From positions 682,001 to 746,000 of the forward strand of contig CANMKB010000001.1 in NCBI GenBank assembly GCA_947498415.1: a stretch of DNA of 64,000 nucleotides, written 5' to 3'. Below the pieces are notes generated by a model. That model had not been told where the DNA came from. It made no database searches and saw only the letters and a list, made by a program, of their open reading frames with translations. Shown here piece after piece: positions 1-9,031 of the stretch. The position numbers and the translations under genes were made by a program. Position 1 is the first letter of the stretch, and each line of letters begins with the position of its first letter. The DNA is from an uncultured Paracoccaceae bacterium (GTDB taxonomy: Bacteria; Pseudomonadota; Alphaproteobacteria; Rhodobacterales; Rhodobacteraceae).

Positions 1-48
1 GACGGCGTGTTTGGCGACTGGGCGATGGGCAGGCACAAGCGCAAGTGA
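1..48 (+). CDS. C-terminal tail of an unidentified protein
   Basis: The first 16 codons read DGVFGDWAMGRHKRK followed by TGA, in frame from base 1. The start lies outside the window and nothing identifies the family. The basic tail and the lack of another reading make a real gene end plausible, but this is a weak call. Confidence 0.3.
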   Translation, partial: DGVFGDWAMGRHKRK

Positions 49-66
49 CTGGCTGCAAACCTGAGA

Positions 67-99
67 CATTGTGCTGACAATAAGTGTCAGTGCCCAATG
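67..99. promoter_or_regulatory. Nested inverted repeat upstream of the GFA gene
   Basis: CTGACA and TGTCAG (74-79, 85-90) form a perfect repeat around a 5-base spacer. CATTG and CAATG (67-71, 95-99) flank it as outer arms. It could be an operator for the GFA gene starting at 140 or a weak terminator for the upstream gene. There is no T-tract. Confidence 0.3.
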
Positions 100-139
100 T
101 TAGACGTTCATTCTAAAATTCAGCAATTAGGATGATCGA

Positions 140-574
140 ATGTCAGTGACGGGTGGGTGTCTTTGTGGCGCAGTACGATATACTGTAGAACGGAAACCAA
201 AAGAGGCGGGGGCATGTCATTGCCAGATGTGCCGAAAGATCAGCGGCGGGGTTTATATTGCGTTTCGCTTGTCTGAGTCTGAAGTCACTTTCGAAGGCAA
301 AGATCACATCGCGCGGTACGCCAGCTCTCCATGGGCAGAGCGGTGTTTTTGTAAACTGTGTGGGGGCAATCTGTTTTATCACGTCTTGGCCGATGGCCCT
401 TTCAAAGGGAACCATCATATTGGATTAGGTACGTTGGATGACCCCAGCGGTGTGCCAATGGTGAGCGAAATCTACATTGATCAAAAACCAGACAGCTATG
501 CGTTCACTGGTGACTTGCACCAAATGACTCAGGCTGAGATTGAGGCGATGTATGCCGAATACATGCCAGATTAA
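140..574 (+). CDS. GFA family (CENP-V/GFA domain) zinc protein
   Basis: This 144-residue protein has the zinc-cysteine layout of the glutathione-dependent formaldehyde-activating (GFA) fold: GGCLCGAV near residue 8, CHCQMC near residue 27 and CKLCGG near residue 72. The cysteines are expected to bind two zinc ions. Named members include Gfa, which was proposed to help form S-hydroxymethylglutathione, but most short members like this have no proven reaction. The ATG follows a weak AGGAT site. It stands alone on the plus strand and converges with holA, with 3 bases between the two stops. The family is clear; the substrate is not. Confidence 0.85.
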   Translation: MSVTGGCLCGAVRYTVERKPKEAGACHCQMCRKISGGVYIAFRLSESEVTFEGKDHIARYASSPWAERCFCKLCGGNLFYHVLADGPFKGNHHIGLGTLDDPSGVPMVSEIYIDQKPDSYAFTGDLHQMTQAEIEAMYAEYMPD

Positions 575-577
575 CGG

Positions 578-1603
578 CTAGCGTCGTGACAACATTGCTA
601 GCCTCAGCAGCGCTCGCTCAACAAGTGCCATAGCGGGCGCACTTTGCCCTGCGCTGCGCAATTGGAGGTCTGTATCCGTCAGAATGGTTAAGGCCTGTTC
701 TAGCTTTGGCGCACCCCAGCCCTGCGCTTGCCGTAGCATTCGATCACGACGTGGCCCAAAAATCGGTGGGCGCATGCGCGAGATACCCTGCGCTGCGCCA
801 CCTGGGTCAGACGCTGCAATATAAAGCGCACGGAAATGTCGCGTGGCCCCAATGCAAAGCCCAACCGGCTGGGTGCCTTGGGATTGAAGTTTCGTCATAA
901 CGGGGCCGATTTCATGTGCACGGCCTTCAGCGACAATGTTCAAGACATCATCAAGGGCAGCTTCTGTTGAGGTCGGAGCGCAGGCCGCGACATCTTCGGA
1001 GGTTGCCGGAGAGGTGTCTTTAAATTTGTAGAGCGCGAGCTTTTCGATTGTTTGGCGGAAATCACCCGGATCAAGCTCTTTGGAGAGGTTTGTCAGATCG
1101 GTCATGGCATCGCGATCAATGTTGTTTAATCCGGCCTTTGATAGCTCTGCCTCGATTTCTTCGCGACTGGGTGGGTCATTGTAAATCCCCACTGCATAGG
1201 CATTGTTATGCCCCTCAAACGCTTTGCGGACCTTAGAGCTGGCTTTGAGTTGCCCGGCTGTCACGATGATCTGAGCATCACCCGTATTCCAGTCTTCCAG
1301 CGCAGCCAATATGGCCGGGGCCGCAGTGTCTGTTGCCTCTTCGACAAAGGCCACACGAGGCCCAGGGAAAAAGCTGACCGCTTTGATGGCATCGACAAGC
1401 TGCGCAGGGTCTTTGCGAAGATCAGCCGCTGGAATACGCGTCAGGCGCATTTCCTCTTCGCCCTGTGGGCCAATAAGCGCCGCGATGACTTCTTGACGCT
1501 TGAGCGCGATGCGCATGGCATCCGGGCCGTAAATCAGCAAGCCAGCGCGGCTTGGATCCGGTTTGCCAAAGTATCTGTTCGCATCGCGCGCTGAAAGCTT
1601 CAT
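578..1603 (-). CDS. holA: DNA polymerase III subunit delta
   Basis: This is the delta subunit of the clamp loader, which opens the beta clamp and loads it on primed DNA. The 341-residue length is normal for the family. The N-terminal part has the family opening LLIYGPDAMRIALKRQE, where delta keeps an AAA+ fold without a working Walker A motif. The C-terminal two thirds match the helical collar region. The start ATG overlaps the lptE stop by 4 bases, so it is translationally coupled as the last gene of leuS-lptE-holA. The identification is supported by both the sequence and this well-known gene order. Confidence 0.93.
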   Translation of the reverse strand: MKLSARDANRYFGKPDPSRAGLLIYGPDAMRIALKRQEVIAALIGPQGEEEMRLTRIPAADLRKDPAQLVDAIKAVSFFPGPRVAFVEEATDTAAPAILAALEDWNTGDAQIIVTAGQLKASSKVRKAFEGHNNAYAVGIYNDPPSREEIEAELSKAGLNNIDRDAMTDLTNLSKELDPGDFRQTIEKLALYKFKDTSPATSEDVAACAPTSTEAALDDVLNIVAEGRAHEIGPVMTKLQSQGTQPVGLCIGATRHFRALYIAASDPGGAAQGISRMRPPIFGPRRDRMLRQAQGWGAPKLEQALTILTDTDLQLRSAGQSAPAMALVERALLRLAMLSRR

Positions 1604-2097
1604 GCGGGTAAATCACTTGCACGGGCGATCAATGCGGTTGTGATTTGGTCTGCTAAGATAATCATAAGTCGTTCACGTGCATCGCGCTGTGCGCTCAGCT
1701 GTGCAACGGTAGAACCTGTTGTGGAATACCCCGTGAAGTTATTGACTTTGCCAGACAATAGCACCTCAGATGTCTCAAGGCTGCGCAGGGCATACGTTGC
1801 CTCTCCGATGACCTCGATGCGCGTCGTGCGGTTGTCGGTTGTGAGGGCGACGCCGTTTTCACGCAGATCGAGTGCAACAGATAGGCCATACCGGACATCT
1901 GCTGGCAGGCCTAGCCGATGTTCTAATTGGCGGCCTAGGGCAAACCCATTTGCATCACGCGGTTCATCAACAGAGATCCGCCCTCGCAAATTGCGAGCGG
2001 CCCCATCGGGGGCATATGCCGGCGTGAAACCGCAGCCCGCTAAAAGAAGCGGGCCAGCAGTGCATTTCAAAAAGAGACGACGATTAAATGACGACAT
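1600..2097 (-). CDS. lptE: LPS assembly lipoprotein LptE
   Basis: LptE plugs the LptD barrel in the outer membrane and helps deliver lipopolysaccharide to the cell surface. The 165-residue protein has a lipoprotein signal ending at LLAGC (Cys22), followed by GFTPAYAP, typical of alphaproteobacterial LptE. The signal carries a twin-arginine pattern, NRRLFLK, so export through Tat is possible. The gene overlaps the end of leuS by 14 bases and the start of holA by 4 bases. LptE diverges strongly in sequence, so the call leans on the lipobox, the size and the leuS-lptE-holA order. Confidence 0.88.
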   Translation of the reverse strand: MSSFNRRLFLKCTAGPLLLAGCGFTPAYAPDGAARNLRGRISVDEPRDANGFALGRQLEHRLGLPADVRYGLSVALDLRENGVALTTDNRTTRIEVIGEATYALRSLETSEVLLSGKVNNFTGYSTTGSTVAQLSAQRDARERLMIILADQITTALIARASDLPA

Positions 2098-4654
2098 TCA
2101 CGATCCGGCCGGGGACGACGATAAGTTTTTTGGGTTGGGCCCCATCCAACGCCTTCACGACAGCTTCGTGGGCCAGCGCGAGTTTTTCAACCTCTTCCTT
2201 CTGCATATCTTTGGCCACGCTGATTTCTGCTCTGCGTTTGCCGTTGATCTGAATAGGAAGAGTGACTGTCGCTTCGTCCAGCATTGCCTCGTCAACAACC
2301 GGCCATGGTGCATTCACAACCAAACCTTCGCCGCCTTGATGTGCCCAAATGTCTTCGGCCAAGTGCGGTGTCATTGGAGACATCAACTGAGCCAGCGTCA
2401 TGATCGCTTGCTTTTGTGCTGCGGCACCCGCCTTGGATTTCGACAGGATCGCGGTGAAAGCATAAAGCTTTGCGATTGCCGCGTTAAAGCCAAAGCTTTC
2501 AACGCCAAGGGTGACATCACGGATGGCTTTGTGCATTTCGCGCAGCAGGTCTTCGTCGCCCTGGCCTTTTGCTTCTGGGTCCATCGCGCCGATCTTGTCG
2601 CATAGGTTCCAAACACGGTTCAAGTGTTTGTGCGCTGCTTCGGCACCCGAGGCTGTCCATTCAACATCCCGCTCTGGAGGGGAATCAGACAAGACAAACC
2701 AGCGGGCGGTATCCGCGCCATAGGTCGAAATAATCGCTAATGGATCAACCACATTGTTTTTGGACTTCGACATTTTGGCCGAAGGGATCACGGTGATTTT
2801 TTCACCGGTCTCTTTGACAAAGGTGCCACCTTCACGTTCTTCAACCTCATTTGGGTAGTGGTAAACGGCGCGGCCATTTTCGTCTGTGCGCTCGGCGTTT
2901 TTATAAATCGCATGAGTCACCATGCCCTGCGTGAACAGCGCATCAAACGGCTCTTTGGATTTATCCGGCAGATGACCGGTGATGTTCATCGCCCGTGCAA
3001 AGAAACGTGAATACAGCAGGTGCAAGATCGCGTGTTCGATGCCGCCGATGTATTGATCGACGTTCATCCAGTATTCTGCGTCTGCCATGTCAGTTGGCGT
3101 TTCTGCACGCGGCGCTGTGAAACGCGCGAAATACCATGACGAATCCACAAAGGTATCCATCGTGTCAGTTTCACGCTGCGCCGGCTTGCCGCAAGACGGG
3201 CAGGCGCAATCGCGCCACGTTGGGTGACGATCCAACGGGTTGCCGGGAACAGAGAAATCAATCGGCTTGCCGCCTTCATCGTAAGGCAGCTCGATCGGTA
3301 GGTTCTCTTTCTTTTCAGGAACAACGCCGCAGTCTTCGCAGTGCACAACTGGAATTGGGCAGCCCCAATACCGCTGACGGCTGAGACCCCAGTCGCGCAA
3401 GCGGTATTTGGTAACACCTTCGCCAAATCCAGCCTTTTCGGCTGCATCCACTGCTGCGTCTACTGCGTCTTCGCCGGTGGTTTCACCGTCGATTCCAAAG
3501 CCTTTGACATAGCGCACCTTGTCAGTTTTACCCGGTACATATGCACCTTTGGTGTTATCCCCATTCAACGCTTCGAACACTGGGACGATCGGCAGGTCAT
3601 ATTTGGTGGCGAATTCAAAATCGCGTTCATCATGCGCAGGGCATGCAAAAATCGCGCCTGTTCCGTAATCCATCAGGATGAAGTTCGCGATCCAGACAGG
3701 CAGTTCCCAATCTGGGTTCAGCGGGTGTTTTACTTTGATGCCGGTGTCAAAGCCCAGCTTTGGCGCAGTTTCAATCGCTTCTTCGGTGGTGCCACCTTTG
3801 CGGCACTCTGCAACAAAGGCCGCGACATCTGCGTTCTCGGCTTCCAGCTGTTTCGCAATTGGATGATCCGGGGAAATACCCACGAATGACGCACCATGCA
3901 GCGTGTCTGGGCGGGTTGTGTACACCTCGATCGCGTCTTCACCATCCGTGCGCTCAAAGCCGAATTGCAAACCACGTGATTTGCCGATCCAGTTTTCTTG
4001 CATCAGGCGCACTTTGGCAGGCCAATTTTCAAGATCATCCAAAGAGGCAAGCAGTTCCTCGGACATATCAGAGATCTTAAAGAACCATTGAGTCAGTTCG
4101 CGACGTTCGACCAGGGCACCAGAGCGCCAGCCGCGGCCGCCTTCGACCTGTTCGTTCGCTAGAACGGTCATATCAACTGGGTCCCAGTTCACGACCGCGT
4201 TTTTGCGATAGACCAAATCCTTGTCCAGCATATCCAGGAACAGCGCCTGTTGCTGGCCATAATATTCAACGTCACATGTCGCAAACATCCGGGACCAATC
4301 CAAAGACAGGCCCAAAGGCTTCATCTGCTCGACCATCGTGTCGATGTTGGAATAGGTCCAATCCTTTGGGTGACCGCCGGATGCCATTGCCGCGTTTTCC
4401 GCAGGCATTCCAAAAGCATCAAAGCCCATAGGGTGCAGAACGTTGTGGCCGGTGCTCATCTTGTAACGAGAAATCACATCGCCCATCGTGTAGTTGCGCA
4501 CGTGGCCCATGTGTAGCTTACCCGATGGATATGGGAACATCTCGAGCACATAGTATTTCGGTTTGTCTTGGTCTCTAACGGCTTTGAACGTGTCAGCCTT
4601 AGACCAGGCTTCTTGCCATTTCGCTTCGATTTCTGCAGGCGTATAGCGCGACAT
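2084..4654 (-). CDS. leuS: Leucyl-tRNA synthetase
   Basis: This class I synthetase charges tRNA-Leu. The 856 residues carry the HIGH signature as HMGH (residues 48-51, after PYPSGKL), a large editing (CP1) insertion containing [12 protein letters not shown], the WYFARFTAP region, and KMSKS at about residues 627-631. I chose the ATG at 4654 ([10 protein letters not shown]). An in-frame TTG at 4672 would add six residues (TTG AAA GGG TTT TCC CCC), but these look like leader sequence. The gene leads the leuS-lptE-holA operon. In many Rhodobacterales DUF3576 lies directly upstream; here a glycosyltransferase on the other strand sits between them. Confidence 0.97.
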   Translation of the reverse strand: MSRYTPAEIEAKWQEAWSKADTFKAVRDQDKPKYYVLEMFPYPSGKLHMGHVRNYTMGDVISRYKMSTGHNVLHPMGFDAFGMPAENAAMASGGHPKDWTYSNIDTMVEQMKPLGLSLDWSRMFATCDVEYYGQQQALFLDMLDKDLVYRKNAVVNWDPVDMTVLANEQVEGGRGWRSGALVERRELTQWFFKISDMSEELLASLDDLENWPAKVRLMQENWIGKSRGLQFGFERTDGEDAIEVYTTRPDTLHGASFVGISPDHPIAKQLEAENADVAAFVAECRKGGTTEEAIETAPKLGFDTGIKVKHPLNPDWELPVWIANFILMDYGTGAIFACPAHDERDFEFATKYDLPIVPVFEALNGDNTKGAYVPGKTDKVRYVKGFGIDGETTGEDAVDAAVDAAEKAGFGEGVTKYRLRDWGLSRQRYWGCPIPVVHCEDCGVVPEKKENLPIELPYDEGGKPIDFSVPGNPLDRHPTWRDCACPSCGKPAQRETDTMDTFVDSSWYFARFTAPRAETPTDMADAEYWMNVDQYIGGIEHAILHLLYSRFFARAMNITGHLPDKSKEPFDALFTQGMVTHAIYKNAERTDENGRAVYHYPNEVEEREGGTFVKETGEKITVIPSAKMSKSKNNVVDPLAIISTYGADTARWFVLSDSPPERDVEWTASGAEAAHKHLNRVWNLCDKIGAMDPEAKGQGDEDLLREMHKAIRDVTLGVESFGFNAAIAKLYAFTAILSKSKAGAAAQKQAIMTLAQLMSPMTPHLAEDIWAHQGGEGLVVNAPWPVVDEAMLDEATVTLPIQINGKRRAEISVAKDMQKEEVEKLALAHEAVVKALDGAQPKKLIVVPGRIVNVVI

Positions 4655-4857
4655 GGGGGAAAACCCTTTCAATTCTTGCTTTACGGCCCCGAAGCATAGG
4701 TGCTGACGGGGCGCGGTCGCGAAGGTGATAAGCCTCTATTTAGGTGTGGTCCAGTCAAACGGGCGCACAGAACCAAAAAATGCGGCTTTCTCACTGGGAA
4801 TACTAGCGCTACATCTGTTTCAAAACCCTTTTAAGCGTCTGATTGGTAGCCCTCTGT

Positions 4858-6117
4858 ATGAATATACTTTTCATTCATCAAAATTTCCCCGGCCAATTTA
4901 AAAATCTTGCACCCGCCTTGGCAAAGAAGGGCCACACATGTGTGGCCTTAACGCTTCGCGTCAAAGAGCCGAGTGTTTGGCAGGGCGTGCGGGTGCTTCC
5001 TTATTCGATCAAGCGCAAGCAGGGCGGCGGGACGCATCCTTGGCTGATGGATCTGGATACTAAGGTTATTCGAGCTGAAGCCTGTATGCGCGCCGCGCGT
5101 GAGCTAAAGGGCCGTGGATTTGAACCCGATGTTATTGTGGCGCACCCCGGTTGGGGGGAGGCTATGTTTCTGCGGGATGTATGGCCGAGTGCGCGAATTG
5201 GGCTTTATTATGAGTTGTTCTATCAGGCAAACGCCGGAGATACGGGTTTTGATCCTGAGTTTAAGACATCCGTGAACGAAGACGATGCCATCCGATTGCG
5301 TCTGAAGAATCTGAACAATACTTTGCACTTTCCAGTAGGGGATTTGGGGATAACGCCTACGGCCTATCAGGCGGCCAGCTTTCCCAAGGCCTATCAAGAC
5401 AAAATTTCGGTGATTCACGATGGGATCGACACGGGTGTCGCCGCACCCAATCCTGATGTCAGCTTGAACGTTTCCGATGACCTTACAGTGACCCGCAAGG
5501 ATGAGGTCATTACATTTGTGAACCGAAACTTAGAGCCTTATCGCGGGTATCACACCTTTATGCGATCGCTGCCAAAGCTGTTAAAGGATCGCCCAAATGC
5601 ACAAATTCTGATTGTGGGAGGTGAGGGGCAGTCATACGGCGCGGCCCCGCCAAGGGGACAAAGTTGGAAAAAAATCTATATTGATGAAGTCCGAGAGAAG
5701 ATTTCCACGGCAGATTGGCAGCGTGTGCATTTCATGGGCAAAATCCCCTATGCCCAGTTTTTGCAACTGCTTCAGGTCTCGCGCGTACATATCTATCTGA
5801 CCTACCCATTTGTCTTGAGTTGGTCGCTGCTTGAGGCGATGAGCTGTGGCGCTGCCATTGTTGCCAGCAAAACAGAACCCGTTGAAGAAGTCATATTTGA
5901 TGGTGAAACGGGCCGGTTGGTTGATTTTTTCGATCCAGAAACGCTCGCTCAGCATGTTTCAGACCTTTTGGATGATCCGGATGAACGACAGCGCCTTGGA
6001 CGCAATGCGCGAGAGTTAATTGTTAAACGTTATGATCTGAAGCGTGTTTGTCTGCCCAAGCAACTTGAATGGATTAAGTCTTTGGCCTCGATGACTGCTG
6101 GAGCGCTTGAAGCATAA
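4858..6117 (+). CDS. Family 4 glycosyltransferase
   Basis: This 419-residue GT-B enzyme probably transfers a sugar from a nucleotide donor in a surface polysaccharide pathway; donor and acceptor are unknown. The N-terminus MNILFIHQNFPGQFKNLA matches the Glyco_trans_4_3 type of acceptor domain. The C-terminal half has the donor-site pattern, with SWSLLEAMSCG and a following E in KTEPVEEVI, then FDGETGRLVDF. The ATG at 4858 is preferred over an in-frame TTG at 4843. It has its own terminator, faces leuS head to head, and appears inserted in the DUF3576-leuS neighbourhood. Confidence 0.88.
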   Translation: MNILFIHQNFPGQFKNLAPALAKKGHTCVALTLRVKEPSVWQGVRVLPYSIKRKQGGGTHPWLMDLDTKVIRAEACMRAARELKGRGFEPDVIVAHPGWGEAMFLRDVWPSARIGLYYELFYQANAGDTGFDPEFKTSVNEDDAIRLRLKNLNNTLHFPVGDLGITPTAYQAASFPKAYQDKISVIHDGIDTGVAAPNPDVSLNVSDDLTVTRKDEVITFVNRNLEPYRGYHTFMRSLPKLLKDRPNAQILIVGGEGQSYGAAPPRGQSWKKIYIDEVREKISTADWQRVHFMGKIPYAQFLQLLQVSRVHIYLTYPFVLSWSLLEAMSCGAAIVASKTEPVEEVIFDGETGRLVDFFDPETLAQHVSDLLDDPDERQRLGRNARELIVKRYDLKRVCLPKQLEWIKSLASMTAGALEA

Positions 6118-6147
6118 AAAAACGGAGCCTGCTGGCTCCGTTTTTAG
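6116..6147. terminator. Bidirectional terminator
   Basis: A perfect stem AACGGAGCC / GGCTCCGTT with a 4-base loop lies between an A-tract and a T-tract. It can stop the glycosyltransferase on the plus strand and the DUF3576 gene on the minus strand. Confidence 0.85.
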
Positions 6148-6169
6148 AAAACATCATAAATCTCGTTCT

Positions 6170-6673
6170 TTACAGGCGACCGTCAGCAATCCGAAGCTGA
6201 CGTGCCCGCGCCAAAATAGCGTCTTCAACTGCGCGTACAGTGCTGTCCGCCACTGGGCGGCCGTTGCGACGTTGCATAGCAATGTGAAGTGCTCGAGCAT
6301 CCAGTGCAGGGTCGCGAACGAGTACGGTTGCACGATATGCGCTGCCACCGCCAGGGGGGGTGCCGTACCCTGTCACGATCACACCAGAGAATGGATCAAC
6401 AGATTCGACGGGCAAAAAGTCGAGGACCTCTAGAGAGGCGGTCCAGATGTATTTGTTTACTTTGACGGTAATGTCGCTGTTGTCGCGCTTGAAGATGTCC
6501 CAAATCGAGGATTCGCGGTCTTGAACCCTGATCGCAGCGTTCGAGGCTGTGCCGCTGTTTGAGGCGCCGTAACTGTCGGCATCGCCTCCGCGACGCCCTA
6601 AACTGCCGCACGCAGTCAGCGAAGTCATTACAATGACGCAGATTGCCAATTTAACAGAGGAATTGATTGTCAT
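6170..6673 (-). CDS. DUF3576 lipoprotein
   Basis: This 167-residue protein begins with a lipoprotein signal ending in LTAC (Cys22) and matches the DUF3576 family of alphaproteobacterial outer-membrane or periplasmic lipoproteins. The C-terminal part contains VRDPALDARALHIAMQ and a basic tail. No biochemical role is established. It is usually found just upstream of leuS and lptE, which suggests, without proving, a link to envelope assembly. I preferred the ATG at 6673 over an in-frame GTG at 6685. The gene ends in the bidirectional hairpin before the glycosyltransferase stop. Confidence 0.8.
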   Translation of the reverse strand: MTINSSVKLAICVIVMTSLTACGSLGRRGGDADSYGASNSGTASNAAIRVQDRESSIWDIFKRDNSDITVKVNKYIWTASLEVLDFLPVESVDPFSGVIVTGYGTPPGGGSAYRATVLVRDPALDARALHIAMQRRNGRPVADSTVRAVEDAILARARQLRIADGRL

Positions 6674-6966
6674 GGTACCGCCCACTATGCCCAGTTCTGT
6701 TCTGTCCTATCCAAGCAAGCCAAGCTGAGCAAGGTTTTTTGAGCTTTTAATGGTGTGGGCACACAGGTGTGAAAGCCTTAGATTCCATTCTGTTTCCCCA
6801 GATCGGGTAAAATCGAGTGTGACAAACATGCATCATTTTTATCCTGCAATGATCACCCGATGTTTGCGATGCTTGCAAAGTGACCCCGGAAAGAGCGAAA
6901 GACTTGCTCATACCCTTTCTGGATTCTCCGGCTAGGGCAGAAATTTGAAAATCCGAGGGAAAAACT

Positions 6967-7776
6967 ATGAAAAAAGTTCTCTTCGCTTCCACCGCGCTGG
7001 TTATGACCGCAGGTGTTGCATCCGCAGACGTTGCTCTGTCCGGCTCCGCGAACATGGGTCTGTTCTACGATGGTTCCACAACTATCGTTAAGAACGAGAT
7101 CGACATCGACGTTAAAGCGACTGCTGAAACCGATGGCGGCCTGTCCCTGGGCGCGTCCATGGACCTGGACTCTGCACACAACAACTCCGCAACAACACAA
7201 GCTGTTTCTAACGACCCAGAAGTGTTCGTTTCTTACAACGGCCTGACACTGACTGTTGGTAACATCGGTGAAGCACAAGACGTTGGCGGCATCTCCGACA
7301 TCGGTTTTGATGGTCTGGGTGTAGACGATGTTGTAGACGCACTGCGTGAAAACGGTTCTGACGACGTTCGTGTTGACTATGCATTCGGCGACATCGCAGT
7401 TGCTCTGTCTGCAGACTCTTCCAACTCCGACGTTGCAGTAAGCGTTTCCGGCGACATCGACGCGTTCTCCTTCGCGATCGGCTTCCGTGACAACACAACT
7501 GGCGGCAACGACGCAAACATCACTGTTGGTTACTCTGCAGGCGCATTCGCTGTAAACGCGACATACGCAGAAGCAGGTTCTGTTGACGGCTTCGGCATCG
7601 ACGGTTCTTACACAACTGGTGACGTAACTATCACTGCAGCATACGCAGAATCCGGTGCGAACGAAGCATACGGTATCGGCGTAGCATACGACCTGGGTGG
7701 CGCAACGCTGGCCGGTGGTATCGCAGAAGTTAACAACACTACTGTTGCTGACCTGGGTATCTCCTTCGGCTTCTAA
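6967..7776 (+). CDS. Outer-membrane porin (Rhodobacterales type)
   Basis: This 269-residue beta-barrel protein has a clean signal peptide, MKKVLFASTALVMTAGVASA, cut before DVALSGS. The mature part alternates short amphipathic strands with Asp/Gly-rich loops and ends in GISFGF with a C-terminal aromatic, the signal for BAM insertion. Codon choice is strongly restricted (CTG, AAC, GAC, GCA, TCC), as in very highly expressed genes. The 293 bases upstream hold no gene; a GTGTG/CACAC inverted repeat lies near 6754-6772 and a TTTGC/GCAAA repeat near 6864, but I could not place a promoter with confidence. A strong terminator follows. It forms a non-specific pore; selectivity cannot be read here. Confidence 0.92.
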   Translation: MKKVLFASTALVMTAGVASADVALSGSANMGLFYDGSTTIVKNEIDIDVKATAETDGGLSLGASMDLDSAHNNSATTQAVSNDPEVFVSYNGLTLTVGNIGEAQDVGGISDIGFDGLGVDDVVDALRENGSDDVRVDYAFGDIAVALSADSSNSDVAVSVSGDIDAFSFAIGFRDNTTGGNDANITVGYSAGAFAVNATYAEAGSVDGFGIDGSYTTGDVTITAAYAESGANEAYGIGVAYDLGGATLAGGIAEVNNTTVADLGISFGF

Positions 7777-7801
7777 TTTTAGAAGTAGAAGTACCTAAGT
7801 T

Positions 7802-7833
7802 AAGGGTGGGTCCTCGGACCCGCCCTTTTCTTT
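7802..7833 (+). terminator. Porin terminator
   Basis: AAGGGTGGGTCC pairs with GGACCCGCCCTT through one wobble pair, followed by TTTTCTTTT. It lies 26 bases after the porin stop. Confidence 0.88.
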
Positions 7834-7884
7834 TGCCTGCATTTCGTGTTCTTTGCCGAAAACGGAATTGCACAGGGCAAATCA

Positions 7885-8538
7885 ATGTCACTTTCAGAAA
7901 TCCAAGCACGTATCCACAAAGCCGAAGAGGCAGCGGGCCGGCCAATTGGTAGCACTCAGCTTATTGCGGTCTCCAAAGTGCAGCCTGATGAACGTGTTGA
8001 GGCAGTCCTGAATGAAGGGCATGCTCTGTTTGGTGAAAACAAAGTCCAGGAAGCCGCGGGCAAATGGCCCGGCTTTAAAGACCGCTTTGAGGGTGTATCC
8101 GTTCATTTGCTTGGACCGCTACAAACCAACAAAGTGCGTCAAGCGATGGAATTGTTTGATGCGATTCACTCCCTGGATCGACCAAAGCTGGCCACAACAG
8201 TAGCGCGAATTGCAGGCGAACTGGGTCATTGTCCTGAACTATTCATTCAGGTGAATACCGGTGAAGAAGATCAAAAGTCAGGTGTTTTGCCAGCTGACGC
8301 CGATCAGTTCATTGCTGATTGCAAAGAACTTGGCCTGCCAATCATTGGCTTGATGTGCATTCCACCGGCCGAGGAAGAGGCGAGTTTGCATTTCGCCTTG
8401 TTGAAAAAGATTGCTGTTCGAAATGGCCTTGAAGGGCTTTCTATGGGCATGAGCGGCGACTTTGAAAAAGCGGTCGCCTTCGGTGCCACCCATGTGCGCG
8501 TTGGTTCTGCTATCTTTGGTGCGCGTGACTACGGCTAA
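7885..8538 (+). CDS. YggS/PLPBP family PLP homeostasis protein
   Basis: This 217-residue single-domain protein binds pyridoxal phosphate and controls vitamin B6 and amino-acid balance; the family has no confirmed catalytic activity. The PLP lysine is Lys31 in IAVSKVQPDE. Other family marks are FGENKVQEA, HLLGPLQTNK, NTGEEDQKSG, GLMCIPP and LSMGMSGDFEKA, the phosphate-binding region. The ATG at 7885 follows an AGGG site; the in-frame GTG at 7846 lacks one. Its last 29 bases overlap, tail to tail, the end of the L,D-transpeptidase gene on the other strand. Confidence 0.95.
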   Translation: MSLSEIQARIHKAEEAAGRPIGSTQLIAVSKVQPDERVEAVLNEGHALFGENKVQEAAGKWPGFKDRFEGVSVHLLGPLQTNKVRQAMELFDAIHSLDRPKLATTVARIAGELGHCPELFIQVNTGEEDQKSGVLPADADQFIADCKELGLPIIGLMCIPPAEEEASLHFALLKKIAVRNGLEGLSMGMSGDFEKAVAFGATHVRVGSAIFGARDYG

Positions 8539-9031
8539 GGGCTTTAGGCACAATCACCTTTGCCCCTCTTTCAATACGTTGTGCGATCCAGCGCAGATGA
8601 TCCCGGCGGAAGGCAATACACCCTTCCGTTGGATATCCTTTGCGACGGTATTGGTGAATAAAGATCGCCGATCCCTCTCCGGGCTTTGCGTTGGGCCAGT
8701 TCCAATCCGTTAAGAGAACCAAGTCATACAGAGGATCGGCGCGACGCAGTTTCTCATGGCTATGCAAATAGGGTGCGCGAACGAGCTGGTTGTAGTCGGG
8801 TTGACCACTCGCATCGGACCATAAGTCAAAATTTCCAATGGGTTCGGCCCATGGCTGAGGCGCAGGTATACGGTCTGGGCGATAAAGCATGCCGACAATC
8901 CGGTGACATCCAACCGGTGTTGCACCGTCACCTTCGCGTTTGTTGGTCTTGATCCCGCCCTTGCCGATGGTGCATGGAAACCGCTTGCCATTAAAGCGAA
9001 GCCCAATTGGCGTAAGTCTTAAATCGCTCAC
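8510..9031 (-). CDS. L,D-transpeptidase family (YkuD-fold) protein
   Basis: This 173-residue protein has the YkuD catalytic pattern: His in IFIHQY, then [12 protein letters not shown] about 13 residues later, with the nucleophilic Cys and the downstream Arg. YkuD enzymes make 3-3 peptidoglycan cross-links or attach proteins to it. No signal peptide or membrane segment is visible, which is unusual for a periplasmic cross-linker and leaves the site of action open. The start overlaps the ribA stop by 4 bases, so the two genes are coupled, and the end overlaps the YggS-type gene on the other strand. Confidence 0.87.
   Translation of the reverse strand: MSDLRLTPIGLRFNGKRFPCTIGKGGIKTNKREGDGATPVGCHRIVGMLYRPDRIPAPQPWAEPIGNFDLWSDASGQPDYNQLVRAPYLHSHEKLRRADPLYDLVLLTDWNWPNAKPGEGSAIFIHQYRRKGYPTEGCIAFRRDHLRWIAQRIERGAKVIVPKALSRSHAHQR

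Noticed and set aside
1640..2605. 321-codon plus-strand reading across lptE and leuS
   Set aside because: It is antisense to two clearly identified genes, has no domain pattern and is rich in Arg/Ser as expected for a shadow reading.
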